DNA from: Stercorarius parasiticus
Lineage: Eukaryota > Chordata > Aves > Charadriiformes > Stercorariidae
Length of the DNA: 64,000 nucleotides
NCBI GenBank assembly: GCA_013396915.1
Contig: VWZL01002210.1
Coordinates: 73,613-137,612, forward strand
Reading direction: 5' to 3'
A program made the translations under genes and the position numbers. Of this stretch, positions 25,287-37,010 are shown piece by piece. The notes beneath the pieces were generated by a model. The model was not told where the DNA came from. It did no database searches and was given only the letters and a program-made list of their open reading frames with translations. The first letter of the stretch is position 1; every line of letters begins with the position of its first letter.

Positions 25287-25833
25287 TGTTGTGGGAGTGT
25301 GGGGTAAGGCACCGGCAGCGGGGGCTGCAGGGCGGCCTCTGTAAGGAGAGGCCGGGGCTGCCCCGTGCCAGACACAGCCGGTTCCAGCCGGTTCCAGCCA
25401 GCTCCGACTGACACCCCGCAGGGCATGGCTGAGCCCCACAGCCACCGTGGTGGTGCCTCGGAGGAAAATATATTTAAGAAAGGACAAAATTCTGCACGAC
25501 AGAGACCAGTGAGTAAAAAAAAAATAAATTTAAGAGACAGCCCTGTGAACATCAAGATCAGAGAAGGAGGAAACGGGCGTGAGGGGAAGGTGGTTTAGTT
25601 TTTGTCTTTATTTCTCACTACCCTACTCTAATTGGTAAGGAATTAAATTATTTTTCCCCAAGTTGCGTCTGTTTTGCCTGTGATGGTAATCAGTAGGTGG
25701 CCTCCCTTGCCCTTATCTCAGCCCATGAGCTTTTCAGCCTATTTTCTCCTCCCTGTCCTGCTGAGGAGGGTGAATGATTGCTAGAGAGGCTGGTGGGGGT
25801 CTGCAGCCACCCCACGTCAACCCACCACCCATC
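25287..25833 (+). mobile_element. LTR family B, internally deleted copy
   Basis: Both ends match the complete LTR at 42304-43421. The 5' side has TGTTGTGGG, GCGGGGGCTGCAGGG, CTCTGTAAGGAGAG and ATATTTAAGAAAGG. The 3' side has CTACTCTAATTGGTAA, TTTTTCCCCAAG, GTCTGTTTTGCCTGTGATGG, CTGCTGAGGAGGGTGA and CAACCCACCAC. The middle of roughly 570 bp present in the 42.3-kb copy is missing, the junction lying near 25520-25570. The polyadenylation signal AATAAA of the full copy is altered to AATTAAA (GGAATTAAATTA). Possible imperfect target-site copies GCATC (25282-25286) and CCATC (25829-25833) flank it, which makes the exact right end uncertain by about five bases. Open frames across it are incidental. 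Confidence 0.85.
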
Positions 25834-28179
25834 ACAGGTATTCACAGGTGATCTTGGCAACTCCAGGTGCACGTGTCTGGGAGTTCAGGTTCAGGAATAC
25901 TACCTATGTGTGAGGGAGGGAGCTCTAACTGTTTCAGGAAAAATGAGTTAGATGCTTCCTTGGGAACAGTACCAGCTGTGTGCCGTATGCGGTCAGGGTC
26001 ACACAGGACGTGGAAGCTAGACAGGGAAAGGACAAGGTGCACTATGACATTATGTATGTACGCATTATGATGCTTCAGGATTTTTTAAAAATTCATTTAA
26101 ACTTAAAAAACTAAATCCCCTGAAGGCAAAAAATAGGAATTCTTCAGTGAAATGAAATCTCACGCTACCTGCTGTTACAGACTAATTGCTCACAATCAAT
26201 GCACTCTTATCTTTTTCATTTCAAAATTATTAGTATTACTTTGGTTATTAGTGTAATTTGGTGTTATCCTTTTTCCTTTCCAAATTAAAATGCACCATGA
26301 TATGCTCTAAAATGAATAAGAAGTTTAATTATTTTTCCAAGGGAAAACATTTAATTTAAGTTTATACTCAATACTCCTGTAGAATACATCAATGTTATCA
26401 TAAGGAGGCAATTTTGGCGTGTGAGCAAAATAACTGAAAACTGTGCTGAATGCATACGGTTAAAATTCATCAGTATCTCACAGTCCATATATTTTCTCCC
26501 CTCACCCCTGGTATTTCACCGTAGTTCATTTACTTTATTTCTGAGTATCCCATTTAACGATTATCCTCCTCTTTAACTCAACTTTCTTTTTGCTAAACCA
26601 TTCCCTGATTCTGTCTGATCCTGCAGACACTTCCTCAAGACATCTGGCCTCTGAATCTTATTTAGCAAATCACCAGTTCCCTTTGGAATAACAGGTAAGG
26701 GGCCCACACTGGGGGACCCTTTCTGGGTATGAAAATTTCCTACCCTTTCTGTGTATGAAATTAATTCCATTAGGATTTTTCTTGATCTTGATCTCTACAT
26801 TGCTTGCACATCAGCTTTCTGATATTTAATTCCGAACCTTCTTGGTTTTGCTTATAAGTACATCTAATTTGACACCTCTGGATCACTGTCAAAACATTGA
26901 ACTTCCTGTCACAGTAATTGGAACTCTCTCATTTTACCATTTTTTTCCTACATTTGCATTCTATAAAATCTAAACCAATGAAGCACTTAAGAACCAAGTA
27001 GTAAAATATCTCACCACTATAGTGACCCTGTGGTTGTGCAGTTTCAATTATGCATTTGGGCAGTTCACTGAATTTTCCCTTCAGTACACCCTGCGGCTAT
27101 AAATTGCCTCAAAGGAGCTGGAAGGGAATCAGAAAAACCTTTCTCCATAGAATCAAATGGTTATGTTAGTTCAGAAATCCGTAAGTAGGAAACATCATGT
27201 ACCAGAAAGTTTCTCTGCCTTATGTCTGGGCCAGCATCTCTATTTCAATATGCATCTCATGATTCTGTTCCATACCATTTGAATCATTGCTCTCTGACAA
27301 TGATATCAAGGTGAGACTAATGATGTGAAGAAAACAGGTTATTTAAATTAAGCCTTGTACATATAAGCTTCAATTTTCTTGTTTTGAAATATCCTAATTT
27401 TTTAACCTAAATAATTTTTACTGTAATAGAACTAGACAGGACTGTTTTTGAGAAGTGATCTTTCTGTGAACAGCAAGGATTTATTTGCAAGTAAAAAAGA
27501 TAAAAAATATTTCATGAAATGCTATGAAAATGAAGACATGGCTAGATAAGTGCAAAGTATAGATGAAGTAAAGGATTGTACTGACTAGGTCATTAACCAT
27601 AATAAGAGTGTATAGGAAACTAGAGGAGTGTATATTATTTGCATTCCAGCTGTTTCTCAGTGAGGATGAAGGAAAATTAAACTTCACCTGGGAAACTTTG
27701 TTTCTTTTCTCTCATGATATGTTTAAAGCAGATCTGTTACAGAGTTAAAAAGGATATTATGTCAGAATTGCCAGGAGAAAGATCTGATTGTTGTTTTAAT
27801 TTTACAGTGACTGCAGGTAACGTTTGATTCTTCAGCCTAGATTTAAACATGGTTTGAGAAAGAATTACATGTTCTGTTCCGTTTGTTCAGAAGTTCTTCA
27901 GAGAATTGCCATTAAAAAACCAAACGAGAATCACAAATAAAGTGGGACATAGATAAGACATCATACTTCTCATGACTACTATAAAGAAGATCCATAATCT
28001 GAGATCTTCTTATCCTAAGGGTAGTCTGAAAGAAGGTGATCATCACCCACAGGATCTACTTGCCTATGCATTCAGGAAGTGGAAGTATGTATGGAGAATG
28101 GAACTATAGATGGGATACCAGGGAGGGATGTAAAAACATGCTCTGACATGCTGAAATGGAATTAGAAAGATGAAAATTC
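25834..28179. other. Single-copy AT-rich sequence, no gene seen
   Basis: No repeat family recognised. The first 200 bp stay somewhat GC-rich, and the rest is ordinary AT-rich sequence. Confidence 0.45.
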
Positions 28180-29990
28180 AGATGGAGAGAGATAGGAAGA
28201 AAATAAGATAGGAAGGAGAATAAGAAGGGCTGCTAAAGATACATCAAAAACAAAAGGAGAGCCAAAGAATCTTGGCCTGCTGGATGGGGTGGTCTTGTCA
28301 CTGGTGAAGGACACTAAAAAGTCTGAAATACTTGCTACCTTCTTTGCCTCATCTTTTCTGATAAGGACTGGTCTTTGGTCTCCTAGATCTCTATGCCTAG
28401 TAGTTGAGCTTGAGGGAGAGAGGTCCTATCCATAATGGAGAATGATTTGAGTTAGGTACTATTTAATTGAGCTGGATATGCACAAGTCCATGCAACCAGA
28501 TGGTGCTGAGGGGTCTGGCCTATGTAGTACTGAGGCCTTCCTCTGTCGTCTTTGAAAGGTCATGGCAACTAGTAGGTTTTTCCTGCTGGCTAGAAAAAGA
28601 CATCTTCAAAAAGAACAAAAAGGAAGACCTAGGGAACCACAGGGCAGTCAGCCTCACCTCAGTACCTGGGAAGTTATGGAGCAAATCCTCCTATAAGCCA
28701 GTTCAAGACACATAAAGGCCAAGAGGTGATTTGGAACAACTAGCATAGGTCTAATAAGGGCAAACTGTGCCATATCAATAGTTATGCCTTCTTTGAGAAG
28801 ATTGTTGGCACTGGAGAGAGCAGTGAATGACAATTGCTTTAGCAGTGTCTAGGCTTTTGACAATGTCTCCCATAGCGTTGTTGTATCCAAGAGATATGGA
28901 CTGGATGGGTAAACTACAAACAAGAAAAATATTGGCTGGACTGTTAGGCTTAATGGTTCAAAACCTAACTGGCAACCAGTTATAAATGGTGTTAATTGGG
29001 TGATACTGAAGTTGAGGCTATTTAACATCTTAATCAACAGCCTGGTTAGGGGACAGAATATTTCTTCATTAAGTGGATGTGAGACCTCAGGCTGAGAACA
29101 CTGCTTGATACACTGGATGGCAGGGTTATGATTCAGAGAGACCTTGACAAGCTGGAGATAGAGGCCAACAGAAACTCAAGAATTCATCAAAGACAAATAA
29201 AAAGTCCTGCCATCTGAGATGGAATAAACTCATGGAAAATTACAGCTTGCCAGCTAAGAAGATGCACTGCAGAAAAGGATTGTGCGGCCCTGGCGGACAA
29301 ATCACCCTTGCAGCAATGAAAGCTAACTGCATACTATGCTAGTAGAAGTGTAGTCAGCAAGTTATTTTTTTCTCTTTGATAGTTTGAGGCCATATATAAG
29401 ATACTATGTCCAGTATCGTCCCCTCCTGTACAAAAGAGATTGACAAGCTTCAGAAAGTCCAACAATTGACTACCAAGATGATTGCGGGCTGCGGCATGTG
29501 GTGCAGGAGGTGAAGATGACTGACTGGTAGTTACTCAGGTTGGAGAAGAGACGATCAAGGACATCTAACTGCAGTCTACTGAAAGTTAAAGGGTTTTATA
29601 GAGAAGAACCAGACTTCTACCTACCTGCTCTAGGTGAACCTGCTCTGGCAGGGGGGTTGGACTAGGTGATCTCCAGAGGTCCCTTCCAACCCAATTCTGT
29701 GATTCTGTGATCTGTCAGCCATGTGTAGTGAAAGAACAAGAGGCAATAGACACAAATTGAAGCAAGAGACCTTCCAGTTGGATACATAAAGAAAAAAAAG
29801 CGAAAATCACAGTGAGGGTGATTAAGCACTACAGCAGGCTGCCCAGAGAGGCTGTGAGAACTCCCCCCTTGGAGATATTCAAAACTTGACTGGACAGGGC
29901 CCTAACCAACCTGACCTAACTTTGTTGTTGATCCTGCTTTAAGAAGCATGTAGACTAAATGACTTAGAGACAGCCCTTGCAACCTAAAGC
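28180..29990 (+). mobile_element. Long, old, decayed CR1 LINE (interrupted)
   Basis: This is a plus-strand CR1 of about 1.8 kb in advanced decay. In order I recognise the endonuclease-RT linker (GGGCTGCTAAAGATACATC; the equivalents of NAFFASVF as CTACCTTCTTTGCCTCATC), the RT segment AFDNVSHS (GGCTTTTGACAATGTCTCCC, about 28851-28870), the INSLV block (near 29030-29050), QRDLDKLE (AGAGAGACCTTGACAAGCTG, about 29137-29156), the RATKMI-like segment (about 29460-29485), a degraded WN-RLPREA block (about 29830-29860) and the final P--EIF segment followed by a worn 3' UTR (LTNLT, then GACAGCCCTTGCAACCTAAAGC). Many stops and frameshifts interrupt every frame, so it is dead. A younger CR1 tail at 29619-29714 sits inside it. 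Confidence 0.85.
29619..29714 (+). mobile_element. Younger CR1 3' tail nested in an older CR1
   Basis: A 95-bp CR1 tail contains the full terminal block (GGCAGGGGGGTTGGACTAGG, GATCTCCAGAGGTCCCTTCC, AATTCTGTGATTCTGTGATC). The sequence on its left (GAACCAGACTTCT) and on its right (CAGCCATGTGTAGTGAAAG) are consecutive parts of the ORF2 C-terminal region of the older CR1, so the host element resumes after the insertion. The tail is far better preserved than its host. The boundaries are uncertain by a few bases. Confidence 0.85.
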
Positions 29991-31001
29991 ATTTTATGCC
30001 TCAAAAACATTTCAGGATCATTGTCTAACATTATTTCTGGTGTAGTCAAGCTGCTTGTATTTTCCTGGGGTTGAATTTGTTCAGCTTCCCATCTCGACCA
30101 CACTCTGAATTCCTACAAAGCCCGTTACGTCCCATTTGGTTTGCTGTTGTTGTTTGATTAACTGTTTCCACAAAAGTTGCTCTTGTGATAGCTGGTAAGC
30201 CTGGGGTTTGGACAATTTTATATTAATTACACCCCTGTACACCCTAGAAATAAGTGACCTGGTGTTACTCTCTGAGTAATTTGTGTCTTCCCCTAAATTG
30301 TCGTAGTACTGTGTGAATGGCTGGGGTCCTATATCTACAGATGGAACCAGGGTCTGGACTGAGGCTCTGATTCAGGCCATTGCCCTGTATAACCCCTTAT
30401 TGCACAACTGGATGCACATATAAGTATGGAATCTTGCTACATTGTCGAGCTCTTTGCTTTGTTGCTGTCTGAAAGTCTCTTTTTTCTCACCCCCTCTAGG
30501 CCAAGCATCCTAAGGGTATGCCTGCCTTTGTCTGTGGTTTGATTCTGTATGTTTTTAGAGAATTTCCTAGATCTGAATAGGAAGAAGTAACTTGACCCTC
30601 CAGCACACTGCAAAATCAGTTCTAATTTTTTAGTAACACTTTTAAAACTATGAATGACTATACTTTTATGTAAGTGGATATGCAAATGCAACCTCAGATC
30701 ACCCTGAATTGTAAAAGGGCATGTGCAACACCAGCTCAGAAGTAGGTAAAACTAATAAGTATAATCATTCTGCCTCTAAATTAAAGCAGGAAGACAAAGG
30801 TTTAAATATCAGTCAGCCAATAAATTGCAGATTTGCGGGGTCTAATTCCTGTATCAGAGAATGACTCTTTAGGTTCTTTCAATTAGTACTTTATAGAAAT
30901 CAGTCATGTGTTATATGATTTGCATGTTTTCTTGTATCGGTTATTAACTTTCAAACTGATTGATGAATTCTAGGTACAACCCTAAGCTGAGGTTCCATTT
31001 T
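29991..31001. other. Single-copy sequence between CR1 elements, no gene seen
   Basis: No recognisable repeat or gene. Confidence 0.45.
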
Positions 31002-31320
31002 CACAGAATCACAGACTCATAGAATCATAGAATAGTTTGGGTTGGAAGGGACAAGTAAAGGTCATCTAGAACAACACCCCAGCAATGAGCAGGGACATAT
31101 TCAACTAGATCAGGTTGCTCAGAGCCCCATCCAACCTGACCTTGAATGTTGCCAAGGATGGAGCATTTTACCACCTCCCTGGGCAACTTGTTCCAGTGTT
31201 TCAACACACTCATTGTAAAAAATTTCTTCCTTCTATCTAGTCTAAATCTCCCCTTTTTTGGTTTAAAATCATTACTCCTAGTCCCATCAACACAGACCCT
31301 GATTAAAAGTCTCTCTCCAA
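31002..31320 (-). mobile_element. CR1 LINE 3' fragment (younger of an abutting pair)
   Basis: Minus-strand CR1 with a full tail: CACAGAATCACAGACTCAT, then GTTTGGGTTGGAAGGGAC, then the 3' UTR and the reversed ORF2 C-terminus. On the minus strand the frame at 31025-31357 reads FKPKKGRFRLDRRKKFFT, VLKHWNKLPREVVK and further CR1 residues. The element is 5'-truncated near 31320. Confidence 0.92.
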
Positions 31321-31368
31321 GGGGTTGGGCAGCATGTCTGGACATCACGTAGCCCAACTGCTGTGCTC

Positions 31369-31940
31369 GCAGCCAGGGTCAGCTACAGCAGGATGTCCAG
31401 TTGTTTTCTGAATATCTCCGAGGATGGAGACTCCACAGCTTGTCTGGGAAACCTATTCTAGAATTCAATCACCTTCTCAAAAAAAAAAAAAAGAAAAAAG
31501 AAAAAAAAAGTATTGTTTAAATGGAATTTCTTGTATTTCAGTTTGTGCCCAGTGCTCCTTGTCCTGTCACTGGATACCACAGAGAAGAGTCTCGTTCCTT
31601 CATCTTAACTCCCTCCTATCAGGTATTTATAAACATTAATGAGATCCCCCCTGACACTTCTCTTCTCCAGCCTGAACAGTCCCAGCTCTTTTACCTTTCC
31701 ATCGTACATCAGATGTTCCAGACCTTCATCTCCATGACCCTTCACTAGTGTTGCTTGATTAGGTCCATATCTCTGTTATACTGGGGAGTCCAGAAGTGGA
31801 CCCTGTCTTCCAGATGTCAGTGAGGTGCTGAGCAGAGGTAAATGATCACCTCCCTCAAGCTGCTGTCAGTGTTTTTTGTAATGCAGCCCAGGATGCTGTT
31901 GACCTTCCTTCTTTCAGAGCACATTGCTGATTCATTTTAT
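31369..31940 (-). mobile_element. CR1 LINE fragment lacking its 3' tail (older of the pair)
   Basis: A second minus-strand CR1 of another subfamily. It starts in the 3' UTR (CAGCCAGGGTCAGCTACAGC), passes GGATGGAGACTCCACAGC, TTTCAGTTTGTGCCCAGTGC, CTCTTCTCCAGCCTGAACAG and GAAGTGGACCCTGTCTTCC, and ends near AGAGCACATTGCTGATTC. Its own terminal GATTCTGTG tail is absent; the younger CR1 and about 48 bp of unassigned sequence occupy that place. An A-rich tract (31479-31509) has expanded at a site where related copies carry only about six A residues. All frames are broken. Confidence 0.9.
31479..31509. repeat. A-rich tract expanded inside a CR1
   Basis: Thirty-one bases, almost all A with two G interruptions, lie within the minus-strand CR1 at 31369-31940. 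The equivalent position in the minus-strand CR1 near 61805 reads CAGTGAAAAAGTG, so this is a microsatellite born from a short A run in the element. Confidence 0.85.
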
Positions 31941-34900
31941 TAATTTCTTATTACATTGGGATGCTTAGTTAAGAATTTAATTTATTTAATGTGGTGTCTT
32001 AGTAATTGCTGATAAAACTTATAAACAACATTCTTGTATTTTTCTTCAAAATTGCAATGAAGTCTCTGAGAGGTATCCATTACTATGTTTACAATCACTT
32101 GTATTTTTTTCCAGGGTTGCCTGTTTTGAAGTTTCTAAAGGATGTGTCAGTGTCAGGGGAATTATATAGCATGCGTGATCTTAGTGAACCATGCATGGCT
32201 TACAGGTTTTAGCTTTAACGTTTGTTATGAGGACCTGACAAAATTTTTATTTCTCCATCTGGCTTTTTATTGATATGTTGCTGGACAGGTACATTTACCT
32301 GCAATAACTGTGATGGTGGTCACATTGGTTGTAATGACATGTCTTCCTTGCCGAAGGAAGGCACGTTACAGAAGCATTTCAGAGGAAACATTTTGGACTG
32401 GACAGAGTGATATAAATTTCAAATTGATAGCTTCACTCCTGCCACGTAACACATCTTTCCTACACTAAAACATCTCTTTATCCTTCACATATCACTCTTA
32501 TTCCACCACTGGGGAATTCCTTACTGACCCATTCAAGATCGAAAACTGAAGTTACTCAGCTACTCATACTAGTAAAACGTATTGTAAAACCAAACTAAAA
32601 TGTCATTATCCTTCTTCCCTGCGTAAAGCCAATATGGAATGTCCTCTATGTTTCATGAAATCTATATTTATGTATCAGAGATTTATTTTATTTTGCCTTT
32701 TTTTTTTGAAAGAGGGTAGAAAAAAGGAAACTCGAAGCCAAATCTTGTCACAATTTTACTGACAGCATGAAATTGTCTTGCTGTCCCAGAGGTTAATAAG
32801 AAAAAAATTTCTTATCAGACATCAAAGAAAATGTAGAATTATCACAACAGCAAGCAATATTCTTTCATTCTCTAATAATAAACAGTGCACGTTGCTACAG
32901 GAAACAAATGTACCCAACTGAATAGATAAATCCATAAATAAGAGCAGATTTTTTGCTTTAGCTAAGAAGCAAACTGAAAAATATTCTGTATGTGGCTGGA
33001 GCCAAACTGTAGTAGTAATAGAGAGCTTTACTAGAAACCACACTGCTTTTAGTGGTTCTTTAGCACTATCCACTAACACATTATGGAAACTTGTAATAGA
33101 AAGCAAACCCCTGTTTGAAGAACTCTCTGTTTTAAGAGAAGAGGAATACAGAACACTGACAGACATTATTTTCATTTTAACTTCATAGATAGCAAGGAAG
33201 CAGAAATTATTAGGATCCAATAAAAGGGTTCAGGCCCTTTCAGCAGGCCTTAGAGAGAATGTATTGCCTAAATCCAAAATGTTGTTGCTGAGAAACCACT
33301 CAGTTGCTGCTTAGGTCTGGAATTTCATAAGCTTTGCATGCATTTTTTTTTTTTCCCTTTACTTTCTCATACTTAAGAGTTACACCTTTGCACCTTCTTG
33401 AATGAGCACTGCAACCTCTATCCTGGTAGTGGAAAAGAAAAGGTTTCTTCTTGGATGGGTTTTGAAATAAATAAGTGAGCCCTGACAGCGCTCAAGGATC
33501 AAGGATATAGTTCACATTTTCACAGAAGGTTTCTATGCTATGAATGCTGAGTACTTCCACATGTCTTCATAAATTCGTGTGGGTAGAGGAGCGAGGTGCT
33601 GGATGCACTGTGTTCTTGGTGTTTTCTTAGAGACTGGGCTGTTTCATGCTGAAGGAAACTGCCTCCCCAGGGTCTGTTCAAAGGTGCCAAACTCTTGTCC
33701 AGGACTTTCAGTGCTTTCCTTGAGGCAGGTGGCTAAATGCCAGGGTTGGGGAATCCCAAGCAGCTTGAGCAAAAGGTAACTCAAAAAGAATCTGTTGAAT
33801 ATCCTTCTTCTGAACCCTAAGTCTTTGCTTTTGCCATGAATTATCTTAATTCTCAGTGTGTACAGGCCTTAAAAAGATCTGACTTCTTTTCCTGTCGTAA
33901 AAAGCCTAATAAACCTTCTTTTTGATTCAAGGATTTTATTTAATTTCAGATTTCTCACTTTGGTTTGCTGACATTTTGCTTCTCAGTTCCATTTAGCATC
34001 AAAGAAAACACTAAACAAGCTATCAGGAGTTATTCTGAACTTTCAGTAATTTTTAAAACAGCATAGCCCTTGTAATGCCAGAAATAAGCTAGGACTTCAC
34101 TTTCCCAGTTCTAGTACTTTTTTACCTTGAATGCAAATGAAGGCTCCAAGCCTTTTCCTCTAGAATTGTGATATTTAACATTGTTATCACACCAAGAAAT
34201 AAACAATTGTTTAAGGAAATGGGTGAGAGTTGTTCTCAGTGCTACAGTGCTGAGTCAGTCATGCAGAACTAATTTCCTGGCTGTCTCTGAATGCACATAA
34301 AGCTGCTCTGTAGCTGCTGCTGACAATGGACTAGTGACTGGAAAAAGGAATCTTAAACACAGTCACATCTCTTGACTGTTAAAATCTTTTACACAAAGCA
34401 TGCTGATCTAATGTACTGTAGTAAGCAGTATCCTTTTTTTTTGAGCGTTAGTAAAAGAAGTTTTAATACCTGAAACTGTTGCTAAGTAACCAAATGCTTC
34501 CAAAATATATCTTTCTCGCTAATAAAACTGGGTTCATTTTCTGCTAATGAATGTACTTACATTGGAAATGCAACCCGGGATATTGCATAATGGGAAAAAT
34601 GTCTTAACAATAGAAGATTATCACGCATAACTGAGGATGTCTCATTCATGTGGGGAGCATATTACAAGTCACTTAATCAGAAAATCTGTATTTGAATAAA
34701 ACTGCCCAACATTTTAGAAGCAAGATGCAAATAGCAGTAAGCTGCCTTTGTAAAAAGGGGCTCTCTTGTTTCTTTAGATACATCATATGGTGCAGAAAAA
34801 GAGAACTGATGCCTTGTCCTTAATATATGATATTCAAAGCAGGCTCACAGATACTTTTTCTTTCAGAAATAAAGTGAATTTCATAAAATGGCGTTTCTGC

Positions 34901-36769
34901 ACAAAGATCCTCAGAACAAAAAAATTCCCAAACAATCCACCAAAAGTAAGAGAAAAATTAAATGCATTCATGTACACAGATCAACTGAGATTGCAAGAAA
35001 ACAGAAGATGCTCACATGCAGCAATACTGCTTCTAGCTTAATGCTATCTAGTGCTATTCTTCAGATAAACTTTAATGGTTGGGAGAAGATGAAGGTGGGA
35101 GGAAAGGCACTCAAATCCAAGTTTGCAGTGTTACAGCCCACACAGGGATGTAAATGAAGATTTGGACAGAGGATCTGCTCAGTGAAGCAGAAGGTTTTAC
35201 TGCCCTCTAGTAAAATGCAGTTACAAAACTGTCTTTTAAAATGTATGCATGCTGAGTAAACCTATTCAGTTATTGTTGCTGAAAATGTGATTAGTCTTGG
35301 ATTGTCATCTCATTGTTTCCATAGTCAAATAATAAAACATTTACATTCAATCTAGACTGACTTATTTTTGAATTAAGGAAAATAGCAATAATGAAGCACC
35401 AAAGGAAGGTCTCTGTGGCTGCATCTGCATGAACAAATCTCGTGCCAAATTTTCAGCACTGTTATTAGCAAGAGCCTAAGTGGTGGCACTCCGTGGAAAA
35501 GAACAGAGTTTTCATAGCACAGTGCAAAAATCCCTGAGTCCTAACTACAGGGGAACTTACCCTGTCGTTAGCATTGTACCAGCACTAAATTAGCAGCTCA
35601 AGAGTGAGCACGATTTGTGTCCTTTAATTTCTGGCAGCAGCAACTCTGAGAATGAAATGGCAGCTGAACTCTTTACATGGTGCTTAGACAGCGCTGTAGA
35701 GAACTGGAAGATAGTTGCAGGGAAGTTGTAGATATTTAAAGGTGCAACACAAAGGAAAAAAAGAAGTAAAATCATAGTTTTGTTGCCACACATATAGCTG
35801 TACCATGCAGTGCTGTACTGCTGGATTATTACTAACAAGACGACATGAAAGGATGTGTGAGGCTGTCATCTTAAAAAGCCTGACACTGACAGTGATTGTT
35901 GTAACTGTGTACACTGTGACTCGTTAGGCACTGCAGCCTCTGCTTCTCAAATGGCAGCAGGAAAAGCGCTTGGGAAAGGGCAAGTACTAACTGCAGCCTC
36001 ACAAAGTAACTAGTGCTTTCCTCCCTGCATCTTGGTTTTCTTTCTTTATTTATTTACTATTTTTTAACTCAAATATGAAGTACGAAACTAGCAAGTTTTT
36101 CAGAAGTCACGTGGCCCCTCTGGGAAAATTATATTTGCAATTCTTAACATCAGTCACTGAAAGGTACAAATATTCTGCCAATCCTACCAGTGCTTTTGTA
36201 TAAAGGAATGCTCAATCTCCATATATTCTTATTTATATAGCTCCATAAATATTCCAATGCCTGGGGAAAATGGGGTTGGAAAAGGGGGAATATTTCTAAA
36301 GTAAATATAAATTAAAATTAACAGAAGGAAATAGAAAGGGTTTATATTCATTCATAGAAAAGATGCAAGTAGAGGGTAGCATAGCTCATTTCTTCTCCTA
36401 CCTCTTGACTTCCTCTGCCAGGGACAGACTGCAGGGGCATTATCTTGTCCAAGGGCCATCACAGAGGAGGGACTTTGTGACCTGTCACTGTGCCCTTGTA
36501 TACCGTCTCAAGGTCAACACATAACTTGAATCTAGAAACTCAGTTCAGTCCTATCTTGTTCATTGGTGGTGGTTTGGGATCACAGAACCACAATTAGTTT
36601 CCTGATATACTTCTTTCCTCTTGAGACCTGCTTGGATGTGGGTGAGAAATTGGGCTCTCAAGTGCTCCAATACCTTGTTCAATGTAGTAACAAATGTGAA
36701 AAGAACAACATTGTCAAAATATTTTTCAGCATTTGTTATGACGGGAAGGCTCTTCGGTCATTTTCCAGT
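31941..36769. other. Single-copy AT-rich sequence, no gene seen
   Basis: No repeat family or gene recognised. Two sub-stretches stand out slightly: 33560-33780 (plus frame of 66 codons, GC-richer, not recognised) and 34170-34700 (dense transcription-factor-like motifs, see the site at 34248). Frames at 34787-35041 and 34888-35157 are basic and overlapping with no known motif. Confidence 0.4.
34248..34260. promoter_or_regulatory. Candidate MAF/AP-1-type recognition site
   Basis: TGCTGAGTCAGTC contains the TGAGTCA core of AP-1 with the TGC extension of a MAF recognition element on its left. A single motif match is weak evidence. It lies in a stretch that also holds AACAATTGTTT (about 34202-34212, a SOX-like and E-box-like palindrome) and TTGCATAATG (about 34584-34593). 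No promoter or gene is identified nearby. Confidence 0.2.
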
Positions 36770-37010
36770 CCAAATTCATGGATTCCTAGAAAAAGAGGTC
36801 TGGAAAGGGCTCTGGGAGACAACCTAATGCAAACTCTATGTAGAAAGCAGAATCTATTGTACCTCGATCATTGTTGACAAATGCTGACACCTTGTACCTC
36901 AAGGATGACCTGTCCTTGAAAGCCTCAAATAACAGCTACTCCAGTTACTCCAAGGTCTTTTCCGTCTTCATTAAGTAAGATCCCTAATGAATCTTTCCTT
37001 TTTACTGCTC
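36770..37010 (-). mobile_element. Probable ancient CR1-like 3' fragment
   Basis: The order of short blocks resembles a worn minus-strand CR1-type 3' end: GGTCTGGAAAGGGCTCTGGG, a degraded AT-CTA-TCCAA segment, GACAAATGCTGACACCTTG, CTTGAAAGCCTCAAATAACA (compare the usual CTCCAA-GATGGAG-CTCCA block) and CTCCAGTTACTCCAAGG. No terminal octamer is intact. Similarity is by eye only; an unrelated single-copy sequence is possible. Confidence 0.4.

Noticed and set aside
31424..31748. Plus-strand frames within 31.4-31.75 kb
   Set aside because: They are antisense to a minus-strand CR1.
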